From Candidatus Pedobacter colombiensis (GTDB lineage: Bacteria; Bacteroidota; Bacteroidia; Sphingobacteriales; Sphingobacteriaceae), in the NCBI GenBank assembly GCA_029202485.1, contig CP119313.1, forward strand, positions 3,596,001 to 3,660,000: a stretch of DNA of 64,000 nt, read 5' to 3'. The notes under the pieces were generated by a model, which saw nothing but the letters and a program-made list of their open reading frames with translations, was not told where the DNA came from and searched no databases. Shown one piece after another: positions 63,806 to 64,000 of the stretch. A program made the position numbers and the translations under genes. Position 1 is the stretch's first letter, and every line of letters starts with the position of its first letter.

Positions 63806-64000
63806 TTTAGTAGATTTTTAATACGTATTTTTAGATTATTAATTCCCGGTACATTTTTAGGGGCATAGATCTTCAGCATCTCCTCACAAAAGCTGGTCAG
63901 GATACCCTTAAGATCTTCTTTATCGTTCTTCAGGCTCATACCACCTTTAGCCATTTGAAATACCTGGCCCTGGATCTGTATGGAAAGCTCATCCACTTCG
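63802..64000 (-). CDS. Hypothetical tail-cluster protein, start outside window
   Basis: The minus frame is open to the window edge and reads ...VDELSIQIQGQVFQMAKGGMS and ends NNLKIRIKNLLK. The only candidate start inside the window is a GTG at 63994-63996, and the frame continues above it, so the true start probably lies beyond the edge. No motif is recognised. Overlaps the following gene by 4 nt. Confidence 0.5.
   Translation of the reverse strand, partial: EVDELSIQIQGQVFQMAKGGMSLKNDKEDLKGILTSFCEEMLKIYAPKNVPGINNLKIRIKNLLK

Overview
The window looks like chromosome of a Bacteroidota member, most likely family Sphingobacteriaceae (Pedobacter-like). Supporting signs are a PorP/SprF-family protein, a gliding-motility/type IX secretion C-terminal domain (TPNGDGVND), FISUMP domains, an HYC_CC_PP protein, AT-rich intergenic DNA and Bacteroidota promoters (TTG/TTTG-N19-21-TAnnTTTG). 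The genus is inference. Most genes lie on the minus strand.

Layout. 1-1823: end of an efflux locus (HlyD-type adaptor, cut by the window edge, and a TolC protein). 1906-5751: small accessory and hypothetical genes (DUF1801, macro domain, Rpn-like nuclease followed by an 11-bp tandem repeat, YCF48-like, DUF2147). 5809-16806: a copper/silver island with CopA P-type ATPase, CopZ-like chaperone, HYC_CC_PP protein, periplasmic HMA protein, a CusA pump encoded as two genes, TolC, two CusB-type adaptors and a DUF3347 lipoprotein. 16982-18358: HEAT-like protein and an esterase. 18384-42596: a tightly packed run of six surface or secretion genes. In transcription order these are a 1515-aa and a 1135-aa tail-fibre-like protein, a 4338-aa Fn3-like/FISUMP repeat giant, a thioredoxin-fold protein, a type B CTD protein and a PorP/SprF protein. 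43113-48715: a CzcCBA-type divalent metal efflux operon. 48852-53128: serine hydrolase, secreted hypothetical proteins and a possible decayed ORF. 53159-60986: AAA/DUF4143 ATPase behind a perfect palindrome, tRNA-Leu(GAG), MBL-fold hydrolase, LolA-like protein, FtsK, ankyrin protein, PspC and DUF2851. 61129-64000: 3' end of a phage-tail-like gene cluster, closed by a strong terminator and continuing past the right edge.

How they work together. In the copper island, cytosolic Cu(I) would be handled by CopZ and CopA, and periplasmic Cu(I)/Ag(I) captured by HMA, HMBD and DUF3347 proteins and expelled by the CusA halves with adaptor and TolC. The split CusA keeps the three-methionine metal relay. 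No metal sensor gene is visible in the window.

The most unusual region is the 24-kb surface operon. Three giant proteins share a short 'G-x-x-Y-N...Y-x-G-x-x-W' module. The largest carries seven Fn3-FISUMP units whose DNA period is 909 bp in five of six intervals that I aligned plus one more of 909, with the last at 906. Association with a PorP/SprF protein and a type B CTD protein suggests a cell-surface assembly linked to type IX secretion. That is inference from gene order and domains.
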